A DNA stretch of 64,000 nt from an uncultured Dyadobacter sp. (GCF_946482605.1 NZ_CAMLSE010000006.1:1-64000); one strand, 5' to 3'; counted from the stretch's first letter, positions 8,352 through 18,126 are shown. Numbers and translations: made by a program. Notes: a model not told the origin generated them from the sequence alone.

Positions 8352-11300
8352 TCAGGCGAAATTTTGCCGTTTCATTGTCGATTTATAGTGTTTGTACAGA
8401 TAGTGATAAATGACCAATTCCTGTTCTCTGCCGCGAGAAGTGAAAAGTCTGTTCAAAAAGATGTGAATAAAGCTAGCGGCAGTAGAGTTGTCTAAATGAA
8501 AAGGCGGATTGATATTTTTCAGAATGCAGGCGATGCGCTCGGAGCGGAGGGAGAGTATTTTGTTAATTGAGTAGAGGTTTTCGTGATCTCCGCCCGCAAG
8601 GGTTTGCCAAATAATGTTTTTGAATGCGCGATATTTTTTATCGAGTTGTTTGGTCAATAACTTATTCGAGGATAGTTCGGTTAGAAGCTGTCCATGAACG
8701 ACTTGAATTAGTTCTAGCTTCCGAATATCTCTAAAACCTAAGTCCTCGATCAGCTGGCTTGCGCCTACCAGTCCGGCCTGCCAGCGCAGTTGCTCGTTGT
8801 CTTCTCCAATTATTTCGAGAATATCTATTACTGCCAAGCTGTCCGCATGGAAAATAGATTCGGTTTGTTCGAAGTCCAGCCCTTGATATCGTTCGATCTC
8901 TCGGTGATAAATATCGGTTTGAAATTTAGAAATCAAGCCGCTTTCTACCTTGCCTCTCAATAGATTTGACAAGGAGCCAAGAACGATTTGCCAAAAAGAG
9001 AAATCATTGCCATTATAAAATCGGAGTCTTATGTGTGGCAGGGGGTCCTGATAACGAATGAAAAACCACTTTTCGATCTTATTTTCCAGCATCAAAGCTC
9101 GGCAGAAGGGTTTGATAAGTTTTATCAAAAGTTGATCTGTGGATTTAGTGCCTGCATAAATCTTTGTGTAGAGCCAAGCGCTACCGACAGTAAAATCCCT
9201 TTGGATCGCCGATTGATTTGAGCTCAAGTTAGTTGGCAATCCTCGCGTTGTCAGGGAACTGTCTAGCTGAAAAGGAATAACAAGCTCGTTGGTAAAGAAA
9301 CGGCCCTGTTGTTGAATGAAGCCCTGCCCTGGCTTATCTAGAAATTCAGTAAGCGTAACTTGGAGTTGCTTGTTAAGAATACTTTTCAGTAAACAGCGCG
9401 AAATCCTATTGTCGCAATCGATGAGCAATTCGTTGTCTCCGTGGTAAACTTGAATGTATCGTGGTATGCTCAGGTTTTTTTGAAGATTGTTCCACTCTTG
9501 GTCAAAATTGTTTTTAGCTTCGAAAATGGATGGATAGTTTCCTTTGGTGATGCGCCAGCTAGCTCGGGCTATTATCCAATGCTTGTATTGGATGCGCGGA
9601 AGGAAAACCCGTGCGGAAACAGGTCCCCAGCTCCAGTTATATAGAAAATGGTTATCCTGGGCTGAAAGTTTACATAAAAATCTATAAAGGGGTAGCCCTT
9701 GCGAAAAGTTGTGTGCGGTGCTCATTCGCGGGATAATCCTTTTGTTAAGTCGCTTGCTTCGAACAACAATTTCCTTTCCATTGGGCACAGAAATCATTAA
9801 GTCAGAGGGGGGCAGCTGGTCTTCACGGGGTAAAGAACTGCCACATAACAGCACAATTTCGTATTTCCTGATGTGAGAACGCTGAAGAACATTGGCAATC
9901 TTTGGCTCAGGAACGTGGGTTATTTCTGCAAAAACACAGTCATCACTGTCCTGCGTGCTGGCCCAGCTTGCTAAATTTTCACTGATTCGTTGATCGATAT
10001 GAGAAAACCTACCAATCAATTCAAAACCGGATGGGCCACCAAGCCCTTTTAAAATGAATTTGAAATTTCCTTGATCTATGGCCGACTGAGAGTCTGAGAT
10101 GAGGCTGCCCAACCAATAGAATCCCTCGGCTTCAGGAGGTGCGATTTTTTCGAATCGTAAAAAATCGGCATCCAGTAATTCCACAATGGTTGTTCCACCT
10201 GTTATTGCTCGTTCTAAAATCTCCTCTTTGAAAGAGGCCAACTCGTCAACTCCATCAGGACTTTTGTCCAGAGAGCCGAGGGGTAACTCATCTAGAAGCG
10301 GTAAGTAATCGCTGTTTCCAGGTTTTGAGGCACCAAAGCCAACGCCTGACTCGCTGTCTAGTGCGATCAGAAGTGGTATTTCTTGGTTTTGATACTTTCG
10401 GAAAAAGTCATCTTTGAAGGCTTTGATTTCCCGGTCGACTTCTCTTGCGTATAGCACGTTCATAACTTTTTCGAATTCCTTCGCCAGTATGTTAATACAG
10501 GATCGGCCAAGGCGGCAGCTCTCAGTCTGAAATTGAAGGTCCGTTTGAATCATCGTAGGAGTTGCGATTGGCAGCCGGGAAATCGTACCGCGTGCCTGTA
10601 GCAATTGCGTCAGACCTGCCTGCGGGGTTATTAATTTGGTGATTTTTTTCAGATGTGCTGCTTGTTTACTCATCCTGAGCCCGCAAAGTTTTTTTATTAG
10701 CAGATCCTGATATAGCGGCCCGGTTACGCTTATCTCCAATTCGCTGTACAAAACTTGCTCGTTGATTAGGGCTTCAATAAAGTCATTTGCTTGTTTTTTT
10801 GACATCTCACCACGGAGCGATTCTACCATCTGGGGAATTTTGCCTCCATTTTTACAGGATTTAAGTACCTTTTCCATGGCGGCATTCGTTTGAATCGCGG
10901 CAATGACAAACTGATGGTCTTCGTTGAGTTGAACCCTTTCGATATACCGGTAACATCCATCGAGAAAATAGAGGGTGGTATTGGGGAAGAATTGCAGACG
11001 GCTTTGCAAGCCTTTATTCTTTTTAAAGCTTGATGATATCTTCGCGAGCAGAGCCATATCAAGGCGGGTATGCTTTTTAAGCGCTGACTCATCACTGAAT
11101 TGAATGCAGGTATGGCTGGAAAGTTTGCCGACTGCTATGCCTGCAAACAGCCCATAGGGCGTTGCACGGGTGCACATCCGCACAAAATATTTGTAAAGTG
11201 TCACCAATATTTTCTTTCGATCCTTCATACCACCATCTCTTAGGGTTAGAAAGGCATCGTAAAGCGATGGCGAGACAGTGAACAACGCTTCCAAGTATAA

Positions 11301-11438
11301 GGGTTGATTAAACACGGAGATGAGTTGCTCTTCGAAGTTCTCGGGAGCGGATTCTGCCATTTCGTTGAACTGATAAAGTGCTTCCAAAGGAAGTAGGGGC
11401 CTTCTGAGCATAAAAAAATCTTGTGCAACAGCGTCCAT
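8352..11438 (-). CDS. lanB: Class I lanthipeptide dehydratase, LanB with fused SpaB_C domain
   Basis: About 1028 residues from the ATG at 11438, chosen because the next residues (LRRPLLPLEALYQF) match where LanB proteins begin; the frame stays open to an ATG at 11513. LanB uses glutamyl-tRNA to glutamylate Ser and Thr of a precursor peptide and then eliminates glutamate. The N-terminal glutamylation domain shows CTRATPYGLFAGIAVG near residue 90. The C-terminal ~280 residues are the elimination (SpaB_C, thiopeptide-type) domain with FFIRYQDPLPHIRLRF. The end, LNRLFTSRGREQELVIYHYL, is typical of Bacteroidota members, so the protein appears full length and intact. A LanC-like gene diverges from it. 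No LanA or transporter was seen. The locus is AT-rich relative to the right part of the window. Confidence 0.92.
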   Translation of the reverse strand: MDAVAQDFFMLRRPLLPLEALYQFNEMAESAPENFEEQLISVFNQPLYLEALFTVSPSLYDAFLTLRDGGMKDRKKILVTLYKYFVRMCTRATPYGLFAGIAVGKLSSHTCIQFSDESALKKHTRLDMALLAKISSSFKKNKGLQSRLQFFPNTTLYFLDGCYRYIERVQLNEDHQFVIAAIQTNAAMEKVLKSCKNGGKIPQMVESLRGEMSKKQANDFIEALINEQVLYSELEISVTGPLYQDLLIKKLCGLRMSKQAAHLKKITKLITPQAGLTQLLQARGTISRLPIATPTMIQTDLQFQTESCRLGRSCINILAKEFEKVMNVLYAREVDREIKAFKDDFFRKYQNQEIPLLIALDSESGVGFGASKPGNSDYLPLLDELPLGSLDKSPDGVDELASFKEEILERAITGGTTIVELLDADFLRFEKIAPPEAEGFYWLGSLISDSQSAIDQGNFKFILKGLGGPSGFELIGRFSHIDQRISENLASWASTQDSDDCVFAEITHVPEPKIANVLQRSHIRKYEIVLLCGSSLPREDQLPPSDLMISVPNGKEIVVRSKRLNKRIIPRMSTAHNFSQGLPLYRFLCKLSAQDNHFLYNWSWGPVSARVFLPRIQYKHWIIARASWRITKGNYPSIFEAKNNFDQEWNNLQKNLSIPRYIQVYHGDNELLIDCDNRISRCLLKSILNKQLQVTLTEFLDKPGQGFIQQQGRFFTNELVIPFQLDSSLTTRGLPTNLSSNQSAIQRDFTVGSAWLYTKIYAGTKSTDQLLIKLIKPFCRALMLENKIEKWFFIRYQDPLPHIRLRFYNGNDFSFWQIVLGSLSNLLRGKVESGLISKFQTDIYHREIERYQGLDFEQTESIFHADSLAVIDILEIIGEDNEQLRWQAGLVGASQLIEDLGFRDIRKLELIQVVHGQLLTELSSNKLLTKQLDKKYRAFKNIIWQTLAGGDHENLYSINKILSLRSERIACILKNINPPFHLDNSTAASFIHIFLNRLFTSRGREQELVIYHYLYKHYKSTMKRQNFA

Positions 11439-11653
11439 TTTTGCCGGTTTGTCAAAGCTGAGATGACAAAAATCACGGATCAACAGACGTTTGTAAAATC
11501 TATTAGACGCCAAAGTCTAAAATCTCGGTGACTCATCCCTTTTCTTCGGCGATTTGCGTTGGTCGAAAAAACTGGCCACTTTACCGAAGAAATTTGTGTC
11601 GATACAGCATCAAGAATTTATTTGCGGCCTCAACATTTTCAACCTGCTTAGCA

Positions 11654-12784
11654 ATGGTTAATCCTGTATTCGACTCACGGCCTGCCTGTGTCAGGATCCA
11701 AAAAATACACGACACCGTCGACTCTGAACGAGGCAGGCTCGATCGATTTGGGTTTAGAAACGGTTTTTTGGGAATCTCTGTATTTTGTTACCTGTACAGT
11801 GTTCATACGGGACAAAGCACTTATTTACAACAATCTTCCAAGTATTTTGATATTGCTTGTCAGACGATTAATATTGATCCTGCTGTGAGCTACTGCGTTG
11901 ATTTCGCCGATCTAGGAATAACTGCTCAATACCTGATTCAGGAAGGCGTGCTTGATTTGACGCCAAATATTTTTTTAGAGGATGTTGATAGATTCCTGGC
12001 TAACCGAATGCGCCGTGAAATTACCGAGAACAATATCGCGGGATTCTCGACTGGGGCGGCTGGCTATGGACTTTATTTTTTACATCGGGCAAACTATAAT
12101 CCCCAGCAATCCACGATCATGCTCTCCGAGCTCTTTTCAGCGATAAGGTATAGTATAGTTCGCAGTGAGTATGAAAGCTATAGCTGGTTGAGCAGAATAG
12201 ATCAGAATCCTCTCAATGAGCTTAATTTGTCCTGTGGAGTTTGTTCAATTATCCTGCTAATGTCAAAAATGATCGAAACAGGATGTGTGACAGATAGTTA
12301 TATTTCCGACATTTCGAGTAGATTAGTAGATTATGTGTTGTTAAAACATGAAGCGCTGTTAGACCGTAGGAAAAGTATTTGCTTTCAGGAAGGAGACCTA
12401 GGAATAGGTTATGCTTTGCTGAGAGCAGGGCTGGTATTTAACAATCGCGCTCACAGTGAAAAGGGAAAGCAGATATTAGAGCAATGTGCTGACGTTCTTT
12501 TGAATGAGCGTCAAAGGCCCATAGACATCAGCATGCTTGATGGCTTTTCAGGCGCTGCTCTTGTTTTCGAGAAGGCCCACCAGCTAACATGCAACGAGCT
12601 GTATAATGATGCTACCCAGTTCTGCTTTCAAGCAGTGCTTGAATATGATCTACGGGAAGATATCTGGCCGCTTGTACCGCCAGATCTGTCGTTCATGAAA
12701 GGAATAAGTGGTGCAGGAGCTGGTCTCATTAAGGCGCTTATCCCAGACAAGATTGATTTTGCCGAACTTTTATGGCTCATATGA
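11654..12784 (+). CDS. LanC-like protein with altered zinc-ligand motifs
   Basis: 376 residues from the ATG at 11654; the frame is open to a GTG at 11528, but that would leave only 14 bases between the longest forms of the two divergent genes. The (alpha/alpha) barrel repeats of LanC cyclases are visible: GFRNGFLGISVFCYLY, GFSTGAAGYGLYFL, EGDLGIGYALLRAG, LDGFSGAALVFEKA and KGISGAGAGLIKAL. NisC binds zinc through Cys284, Cys330 and His331. Here the Cys-His-Gly motif is replaced by Leu295-Asp296-Gly297. The cysteine of the usual WCYGD motif is displaced (C243-F-Q-E-G-D). The usual HG of GxxHG reads C194-G. Either the cyclase is inactive, or it binds the peptide without zinc chemistry. Confidence 0.8.
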   Translation: MVNPVFDSRPACVRIQKIHDTVDSERGRLDRFGFRNGFLGISVFCYLYSVHTGQSTYLQQSSKYFDIACQTINIDPAVSYCVDFADLGITAQYLIQEGVLDLTPNIFLEDVDRFLANRMRREITENNIAGFSTGAAGYGLYFLHRANYNPQQSTIMLSELFSAIRYSIVRSEYESYSWLSRIDQNPLNELNLSCGVCSIILLMSKMIETGCVTDSYISDISSRLVDYVLLKHEALLDRRKSICFQEGDLGIGYALLRAGLVFNNRAHSEKGKQILEQCADVLLNERQRPIDISMLDGFSGAALVFEKAHQLTCNELYNDATQFCFQAVLEYDLREDIWPLVPPDLSFMKGISGAGAGLIKALIPDKIDFAELLWLI

Positions 12785-13080
12785 AATTGCCGGAGTTTGA
12801 TCGATTAAGGATCATAATAGTATGGTCTTCACCTAATAGGTGTACTATTAAATCGGAGCCTTATACCCACAGATGGCCTGTGCTGTTTGGAGAAGGGGCT
12901 CTACGATAGGGAGCCTTAGTATGCCACGGATATGAACGAACTCTATCTTTATATTTTCATGGGGATTGGTATCATCATCATAGCACTTTGCCATTATGAA
13001 TGTGCTATGATCGTACGAACAGCTCCGGGAGTCGCTTGGGCTCAGTCCGGTCTTCTAGTAAGAGTAAATCGAACAAATAG

Positions 13081-13383
13081 TCACGATAGGCTTTTGGATA
13101 GCGAGTTAATCTTCAATATATGTAACGCACGCTCTTGCGCATTGCGAATACGCAGCAATCTGCGCTCCTCTTTGCTTTGAAATTCGTAGATTCTCAACAA
13201 TAAATTGACCCACAAGTATGGTTTCACCAGTGAACGATACTTATAGGAGCTTAACATGTGGATGTAATTTTGGCGCAGGCTTTCCTTTTGGCTTTCGATT
13301 CGTTGTCGCTCAATGACTATCCTGGAGCGGTGCGCACGAATTATTTTAACGTAAAATTGTTGAGATAAATGGTCAGATTCCAT
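13081..13383 (-). CDS. Possible small basic protein, unknown
   Basis: 100 codons, rich in Arg, Lys, Glu and Gln, predicted helical, without signal peptide or known motif. Its composition is more protein-like than that of other open frames in this gap, but there is no neighbour on the same strand, no family match I can name, and it overlaps an unrelated plus-strand frame. It may be chance or a gene remnant. Confidence 0.2.
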   Translation of the reverse strand: MESDHLSQQFYVKIIRAHRSRIVIERQRIESQKESLRQNYIHMLSSYKYRSLVKPYLWVNLLLRIYEFQSKEERRLLRIRNAQERALHILKINSLSKSLS

Positions 13384-14037
13384 ATCGAAGAGGACTTTTA
13401 GTATCGTGTCATTGTCTTCAGATTAAACCATAAAAGCAAGTAACCACCAATAATCTTCCCAATAGCCACCTTGTTACAGCAATAAGTGCGGCAGAGCTTG
13501 CACTATCGTACGAATCGGAAATTTTGAAGAATCTCGATGGGCTCACCCACTCGTTTTAGGACAGTATAAGAGGAACTTCTCCAATTTCTTTGAAGCCATA
13601 AATGCAACAAAGACTTCATTTCTTTGAGCTAAATGAAACTATCGCTGCCCATCAAAAAACGTTATGGATCTATCCATAAACAAACAGCCTGTCTGTCTCA
13701 CCAGCCTACACTTTGGCTTCTTGGAAGGTAGGCAGCAGATGAGAGTGTACCCTCCTCACGGTACTATCGGCCTTAGGTTCGATAAGAAAGTTGAGCGGAT
13801 TGATGTACTATCGGATTTCACTCTATCTCCACGCCTTATGGTAAAAAACTTGTATTTTCTTTGCGCATCTTACGTGAGATGTGGTTCGTTCGTACTTGAT
13901 AGTATTTGCGAAATTCTTCACTGGTTGATAAAGAGTTATTTAAGTCAATATATCGATAAAATGCGACGCTTAAAGTAGGTTATCTAGTTGTTAAATGTAG
14001 AAAAAAATCAAAAACTGTGGCTAATTGATGAAAAGAG

Positions 14038-14155
14038 TTTGTGTCAAAACTGAAACATTTTATGGTTTAGATGTAGAATTTTTAGTATCATTGTTATTGT
14101 ATTTTTAATACGTTGAGTATATTAGATAGGCCGGGGCTCTTGCCCCGGCTATATT
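14038..14155 (+). ncRNA. Weak candidate short transcript with hairpin end
   Basis: TTTG (14038-14041), 19 bases and TATGGTTT (14061-14068) loosely resemble the Bacteroidota -33/-7 promoter. About 60 bases later comes the hairpin GCCGGGGC (14130-14137) and GCCCCGGC (14142-14149), followed by TATATTTCT. This could make an RNA of about 80 bases. The -7 match is imperfect and the T tract is weak. Confidence 0.2.
14129..14150 (+). terminator. GC-rich hairpin, possible terminator
   Basis: A perfect 8-bp stem extended by a G-T pair, with loop TCTT. The 3' flank on the plus strand, ATATTTCT, is only moderately T-rich. It stands in an AT-rich gene-free stretch. Confidence 0.4.
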
Positions 14156-14300
14156 TCTGCACAATATTGACTTTGGCCTCGCTACTTAATCATGAATTTC
14201 TTCACCGATAATCACAGCGTATAATCATACTAAAAGGTTCGCGTGAAACTGGTAGATGCGTAAACGGTGACATGTTCAACCTGTTACAGGATCTGGATTG

Positions 14301-15017
14301 CTAGGCGTGTAAAACAGCTTCTTTGCGCCGTCGCACAGGCTTCGGTTTACTGCGTTGTCCGATCATTCCTCTCCGCTCCGCAACTTGCTTTTTGAGAAAG
14401 CCCGGCTTTTTGGCCAGATCGACCAGGTCTGTATAACGCTTTAGACTAAACCTGGTCATGAGCATTTTACGATAATATTTCAGTTCGATCAATGAAACGT
14501 CCAGGTATTCGGCGATCGCTTTCATGGAATCATCTCTGACCAGTCCTTCCAGGATTGCCCTTTCAATGCTCGATAAATCATCCGCAGATGGCCATCCTCC
14601 CTGCAGTCCTGTCAACAGTAAATTCTGAACATCCTCAGATAGAAACAAATTGCCTTTCTGAATCTGCGCAATGGCGTCCAACAGCTCCTGATAGGAACAT
14701 GTTTTGGTCAGGAAAGCTTTTGCTCCCTGCCACATGTAATTCCTGATCAAACCCTGATCATTCAAAGAGGTCAGTATAATCAGTTTGGTGTTGTTTTGAT
14801 AAAGATGAAAAATCGAATCAAGCGCAAATTTGTCGTGCTGGCCTTTGAAGCTGAGCTCGGTGATGATGATGTTCGGAACATCGTAGGTCACGCTGCTCAC
14901 AAAGGCTTCTATGGAGGCATAACGGTCCACGGATTCAACGCCCGGGAGCGAGTTCAGCAGCATTGTTTTCAATGCTTCCGAGAAGATCTGTTGACTATCG
15001 ATCAGTGCTATTTTCAT
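14301..15017 (-). CDS. NarL/FixJ-like response regulator with Glu at the phosphorylation site
   Basis: About 238 residues from the ATG at 15017 (MKIALIDSQQ); an ATG at 15041 is upstream. The receiver-like domain covers residues 1-120. Where family members have the phospho-accepting Asp, the sequence reads NIIITELSF with Glu54. The acidic pocket is reduced to ALIDS with a single Asp. The Thr/Ser and Lys positions are kept (ILTS, AFLTKT). Residues 155-205 hold a LuxR-type helix-turn-helix, and the tail is very basic (KPKPVRRRKEA). No kinase lies beside it. This suggests a permanently active or phosphorylation-independent regulator. Confidence 0.75.
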   Translation of the reverse strand: MKIALIDSQQIFSEALKTMLLNSLPGVESVDRYASIEAFVSSVTYDVPNIIITELSFKGQHDKFALDSIFHLYQNNTKLIILTSLNDQGLIRNYMWQGAKAFLTKTCSYQELLDAIAQIQKGNLFLSEDVQNLLLTGLQGGWPSADDLSSIERAILEGLVRDDSMKAIAEYLDVSLIELKYYRKMLMTRFSLKRYTDLVDLAKKPGFLKKQVAERRGMIGQRSKPKPVRRRKEAVLHA

Positions 15018-16251
15018 GTTTTTGGAGGATGTTAAGAACAAGTCTGATATGGGAAGTGATTTTTTAGAAACCGTGTCATTTGAATGGGCTGCGCATCGCC
15101 GGTTAACAAAGGATCAGGCAATGCACCATGCTGTTTAATGGCAGAAACGCATTCAGTTAATTAAGAAAATGGTTTGAAACAGACATCGACCAATTTGACT
15201 TTTCGGATGTCAGGCACGAACCCGGTTTAATTAATGTAGCTGAGCTATTACTCGAAAATGTAATTAGTTCTATAATTCTGTCGTGCCTATTTTTTTCACA
15301 GCATTCGATTGTATCAACTTTCCGGACCTGGAAAATTGCGGTGATCACCTCCAACAGATCAGGGTCAGCTTTCGGACTGGGCCAGAATGGAAATAGCACA
15401 GTGGAAAAAAGCCAGGACCTGGCTAATTGGCATCAATGAATGCACGGGAAATTGTAGTACAAGAACCGCCGGGAGCTGCCTAGATTACCAGCGGCAACTG
15501 TCGGTGTCGGACTGAGGGGAGAAGTTGTCCCTTGGATCTGGCTATGGAGCTGTTTGTCAGTAACATAATAGAAAAAGATTAACGTTGAGTAAATGCGTCT
15601 TATTAAATAGTAAAACTAAATGCCTGTCTGCCGGCATGTGATCCTTATTCCACCACGCTACCCCAAATTGCGAAAGCGCTAACAGAATTGTTTCCGACTA
15701 ATGACAGATTTGTTAAGTCTGCCGTGGCGTATCAGGTCGGATCAACCTCATTGCTATTTATCCTATGTGGTGTGTGAAGCTGTACCGCTTGCCGACCTGG
15801 TCTTGCGACTAATGGTCCTGTATTGTTTTGGTGCAACCTGAGTTTTCTGTTAAAGTAGCCTCAGTCAGCCATAATCTAGGATTGAAAGTATAAAACAAAC
15901 GGAGTTTTGGCAATAGAGCAATGTAAATTATGGTAACAAATGAGGGTATTTATTTGAATAGTTATATTTATTGGGTGAATATTATTGCAATAGCTAAATG
16001 ATTGTGCGCCGTGGAGGGCAAATTAAATGTAAAAACTAAGTCAAAATGGGCCTGCTTTTTGTTGTCAGATGCATTGGTCTAACCTGAAAGTACTTCCTAA
16101 TTATATTTTCCGCCAATGTTTCGGATTTGTTGATCAAAGTAGTCTTTCCGATGCCAAAAGTTGATCGCACCGGCGTCAGCAGTTGCCAGTGCACGGTGGT
16201 CGATGGTAACTTTTAAGCATATACGTTACGACGCTTGAATGCATAGTTCGA
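15018..16251. other. Intergenic region, no gene seen
   Basis: About 1.2 kb with frequent stops in all frames. A short minus frame at 15157-15399 has no recognisable content. AT-rich bases around 15880-16060 may carry promoters, but none is clear. The right edge coincides with a rise in GC content and coding density. Confidence 0.5.
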
Positions 16252-16914
16252 TCAGAGCATGTCCGGGCGGAAACTGTCTCCGATCGGTACCGTGTATTTG
16301 CCGAGCTTGATTTCGTGCCGGCCGATGGCTGTCACTTGTGATTTGTTAATGAGGAATGACCTGTGCACACGCCTGAACTGGGTTGCCGGTAATAATTCAG
16401 ACAACGCTTTCATGGTCAGGTGGGTGATGTAATGCCCCTTCATGGTTTGAATAAACAAATAATCCTTTAACGATTGAGCGTACAGGATATCTGCATGGCT
16501 TAGCCTGATGAGCTCGCCATTCACTTTGAAATAGGTGTGGGCCGGCGGCGGCGCCTTTTCCGGCAAGCGCTTGAAGAACCTTGAAACACCTTGCTGGAAA
16601 CGTTCGTAGGTAATCGGTTTCAAAAGGAAATCCACCGCCTCCACCTCGTAGCTCTCTACGGCATACTGCTGATAAGCCGTTGTAAAAATAATCGGCGGCG
16701 GGTTTTTCAGCTGCCGGATGAAATCGATTCCGGTCAGCGCAGGGAGCTCGATATCCAGGAAGAGCAGATCGACCTGGCCGCTATGAAGCACTTCAAATGC
16801 TTCAAATGCATTCGAGCAGCTATGGGCCAATTCCAGCGCATCGTTTTGCCGGATGTAGGTTTCCAGGATTTGGCGCGCGAGCGGCTCATCGTCCACCAGA
16901 AGGCATCGGGTCAT
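16252..16914 (-). CDS. LytTR-family response regulator
   Basis: 220 residues. The receiver has CLLVDDEPLAR and the phospho-acceptor Asp in LLFLDIELPALTG. The LytTR domain covers about residues 125-220, with FRRVHRSFLINKSQVTAIG. It is the second gene of a kinase-regulator operon: its start overlaps the end of the kinase gene by 29 bases, implying coupled translation. Confidence 0.92.
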   Translation of the reverse strand: MTRCLLVDDEPLARQILETYIRQNDALELAHSCSNAFEAFEVLHSGQVDLLFLDIELPALTGIDFIRQLKNPPPIIFTTAYQQYAVESYEVEAVDFLLKPITYERFQQGVSRFFKRLPEKAPPPAHTYFKVNGELIRLSHADILYAQSLKDYLFIQTMKGHYITHLTMKALSELLPATQFRRVHRSFLINKSQVTAIGRHEIKLGKYTVPIGDSFRPDML

Positions 16915-17992
16915 AATTGCGCAGGATTATTCGAAGTTCGACGGCATAGCTGGCCTGGTCTTCATCGATTTTAAGCTGATGTTTTTCCGGATACAAAAGT
17001 GCAAGTCTTTTTCTGGAATTGGTAATTCCAGTGCATTCGTGATTAGCCGGCAGACGTTTCATTGAGGCTTTGCTGTTTTTCGCACTCAAAATAAGCTCTT
17101 GACCCATGAGTACAATGGCGATATCGGCGTAACCCCCATTGCTTTCATTTCGAAGCCCGTGTTTGAAAATGTTTTCGATATACGGCAGCAGCAGCAGCGG
17201 CTCGATCGCCACGGCCGAAAGCCGGCCCTGCGTTTCGATTTGAATGCGGATTTGCTCCGGGAAACGGATTTTTTCTACGGCCACATAATTGGTCAAAAAT
17301 GCGACCTCCTCCGACAAGCGGACAATGCTGCTGTTGGACTGATGGAGAACAAAACGCATAATTTCGGCATGTTGCGCCACCAGCGGGGCCGTTTTGGGAG
17401 AATTCTGCAATGCGAGTGCATAGATGTTATTGAGCGTGTTAAAAAAGAAGTGTGGCTGTATCTGTAATTTCAGCAGGTCCAGTTCTGCCCGCAGCTGATA
17501 TTCCCTGAGTTCGGAAAGCTCTTTGTTCTGATTTGACGAATAACGGTAGTAACCCAGCGCAGTGACCATCAGTAATTCTCTGATCACATAAACAATGCTG
17601 AAATGAACCGGTGTGGAGGCATCAAACCATCTTCTCGCATTTGCAGTAATGAACTCGGGCAGAAACTTCATGTGCATCACCAACCCATGAACGGCGTAAT
17701 GCATGTAGGCATCCAGGAACAGGAAAAACAGGATCAGGCGCCAGCCAAAAGCAAGATATCTTTTCTTGAAAGTGAATGGTAAAATAGCCTTGTAGTAGAT
17801 CAGATAGGGTAGCGTCCGAAGCGTACTCAGAAGCGTACGTTCCAGCACAGCATTGGCCGACGGCAGTACATTTATCTGTTCGTAGAGGCTGTACTCATAC
17901 TCGGTCAGGATCGGGAACAGAATAAACACCGCACCGAAAAACACGAGCTCGGTAGGGGTTAATTTCAGGTACTTGTCAGCAAATTGGCGCAT
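16886..17992 (-). CDS. LytS/YehU-type sensor histidine kinase
   Basis: About 368 residues from the ATG at 17992 (MRQFADKYLKLTPTELVFFG); the longer open frame to 18169 has an unlikely polar N terminus. Four membrane segments lie in the first ~150 residues. The kinase motif LQIQPHFFFNTLNNIYALAL carries the phosphorylated histidine. The HATPase part shows LPYIENIFKHGL and a short GITNSRKRLALLYP lid. It overlaps the downstream LytTR gene and diverges from the thioredoxin-like gene at 18181. The signal is unknown. Confidence 0.9.
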   Translation of the reverse strand: MRQFADKYLKLTPTELVFFGAVFILFPILTEYEYSLYEQINVLPSANAVLERTLLSTLRTLPYLIYYKAILPFTFKKRYLAFGWRLILFFLFLDAYMHYAVHGLVMHMKFLPEFITANARRWFDASTPVHFSIVYVIRELLMVTALGYYRYSSNQNKELSELREYQLRAELDLLKLQIQPHFFFNTLNNIYALALQNSPKTAPLVAQHAEIMRFVLHQSNSSIVRLSEEVAFLTNYVAVEKIRFPEQIRIQIETQGRLSAVAIEPLLLLPYIENIFKHGLRNESNGGYADIAIVLMGQELILSAKNSKASMKRLPANHECTGITNSRKRLALLYPEKHQLKIDEDQASYAVELRIILRNYDPMPSGGR

Positions 17993-18126
17993 TGGACAAA
18001 GATATCCAGCATTTGCAAATTGCGGTAATGCGGCGCTTTTATCGGCAAGCCACTTTCGACAAACCCACTGATCGTTTCGACCAAACCGCTTGATGCAGGC
18101 TATTGGACTTGTGGTCGGGGCTGGCC

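Larger units (their letters stand above)
12785..14300. other. Gene-poor region right of lanC-like gene
   Basis: About 1.5 kb in which no gene is convincing. Open frames occur at 12932-13180 (plus), 13081-13383 (minus, listed separately) and 13664-13978 (plus, 104 codons, no recognised motif). I searched for a lanthipeptide precursor (lysine-rich leader, then Ser/Thr/Cys core) on both strands and saw none that persuades. A 26-codon ORF at 14028-14108 and a hairpin at 14130-14149 are the only other structures. Confidence 0.45.

Noticed and set aside
14028..14108. 26-codon ORF before the hairpin at 14130
   Set aside because: Only one cysteine, no core-like Ser/Thr/Cys region and overlap with the possible promoter make it a poor peptide gene.
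14236..14300. Sequence resembling the D-arm of a tRNA (GAAACTGGTAGATGCG)
   Set aside because: No acceptor stem, no TTCRANYCC T-loop and no plausible anticodon arm can be folded around it.
15157..15399. 80-codon minus frame upstream of the Glu54 response regulator gene
   Set aside because: No motif, irregular composition, and no link to neighbours.
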